Below are positions 63,911-64,000 of a DNA stretch of 64,000 nt, one piece after another (the stretch's first letter is position 1; the number at the start of each line of letters is the position of its first letter). The position numbers were made by a program, and so were the translations under genes. The notes beneath the pieces were generated by a model that saw only the letters and a list, made by a program, of their open reading frames with translations, had not been told where the DNA came from and ran no database searches. Origin of the DNA: Shewanella decolorationis S12. GTDB lineage: Bacteria > Pseudomonadota > Gammaproteobacteria > Enterobacterales > Shewanellaceae. The stretch lies in assembly GCF_000485795.1 (NCBI RefSeq), contig NZ_AXZL01000065.1, forward strand, positions 54,307-118,306. The letters are read 5' to 3'.

Positions 63911-64000
63911 TGTCCCGTCCTGAAATAAGTTGACACTTATTTCCACCTAAAACGCCTGATGAACCTCATCGGGCGTTTTGTATTTTAAGGCCAAATGGGG
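63911..64000 (-). mobile_element. End of an IS3-type insertion sequence (cut by window edge)
   Basis: A TGTCCCGTCCTGAAATAAGT terminus at 63911 is followed by TGACACTTATTT and the last codons of a transposase, the arrangement of IS3-family right ends (TG terminal dinucleotide, short inverted repeat, gene stop close to the end). The other end lies beyond the window. An inverted pair AAAACGCC/GGGCGTTTT lies over the gene end and may be its terminator. Confidence 0.7.
63947..64000 (-). CDS. IS3-family transposase, C-terminal 17 residues
   Basis: Reading leftward from the window edge, the frame gives PHLALKYKTPDEVHQAF then stop at 63947. HLALKYKTPDEV is the usual end of IS3-family OrfB integrases (the P-H-x-x-L-x-x-x-T-P-x-E pattern). 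Only this tail is visible. Confidence 0.7.
   Translation of the reverse strand, partial: PHLALKYKTPDEVHQAF

Overview
The window reads as chromosomal DNA of a gammaproteobacterium of the genus Shewanella. The evidence is the kdnA-kdnB-kdsB cluster for 8-amino-3,8-dideoxy-KDO (a Shewanella lipopolysaccharide sugar), the Shewanella-like pairing of a long 477-residue GAPDH with a normal GapA next to a DUF2989 lipoprotein, and blocks syntenic with E. coli (gyrA / ubiG-nrdA-nrdB-yfaE, alaA-yfbR, aroA-cmk-rpsA-ihfB-lapA-lapB-pyrF). I found no rRNA, tRNA or CRISPR array. Most of the window is core housekeeping DNA with about 55 real genes. Gene identities rest on my recognition of sequence motifs and family resemblance; no database search was run.

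Layout. 0-7.6 kb: the 3' end of a TonB-dependent receptor, a short unknown protein, an ArsC/Spx-like protein overlapping dapE, an M15 peptidase, an alpha/beta hydrolase, an outer-membrane porin with a small PstS-like periplasmic protein, and a beta-carbonic anhydrase. 7.6-11.3 kb: kdnA, kdnB, kdsB and a small membrane protein. 11.4-16.9 kb: an NhaC-type antiporter, alaA, yfbR and a dGTPase-like dNTPase. 16.98-18.0 kb: an IS200-type element abutting the surviving 3' third of an MFS transporter. 18-25.6 kb: pssA, a DUF1904 protein, a 58-residue membrane protein, dacB, an acyl-CoA dehydrogenase, a DUF2058 protein and a dienoyl-CoA-reductase-like SDR. 25.6-32.2 kb: pyrF, lapB, lapA, ihfB, rpsA, cmk and aroA, all on the minus strand. 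32.6-37.6 kb: an aspartate/aromatic aminotransferase, the glycyl-radical pair yjjI-yjjW and a LysR regulator. 37.7-43.8 kb: a MITE-like repeat, serC, gyrA, ubiG and a HAD phosphatase. 44-48.9 kb: NrdR boxes, nrdA, nrdB, a YfaE-like ferredoxin and an NTF2-like exported protein. 49-54 kb: fadH, sppA, ansA. 54-58 kb: two GAPDH genes flanking a lipoprotein, with HexR-like palindromes. 58-64 kb: nadA, a second copy of the MITE left arm, DUF2987, a Bax-like glucosaminidase, a YvcK/YbhK protein, a second aromatic/aspartate aminotransferase, and the end of an IS3-family element cut by the window edge.

How the genes work together. Several neighbourhoods are functional units: LPS sugar synthesis (kdnA/kdnB make the amino sugar, kdsB activates it), deoxynucleotide supply and turnover (nrdAB plus ferredoxin, yfbR, dGTPase-like protein), fatty-acid oxidation (acyl-CoA dehydrogenase, SDR, fadH; two of these share a PsrA-like palindrome upstream), and triose-phosphate metabolism under probable HexR control. 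The item with least known function is the YjjI/YjjW glycyl-radical enzyme and activase, whose substrate is not established; it lies in a block separating serC from aroA. Other points of interest are a repeat whose left arm is conserved but whose right part differs between copies, a triple 9-mer operator upstream of the porin, and a few structured intergenic segments.
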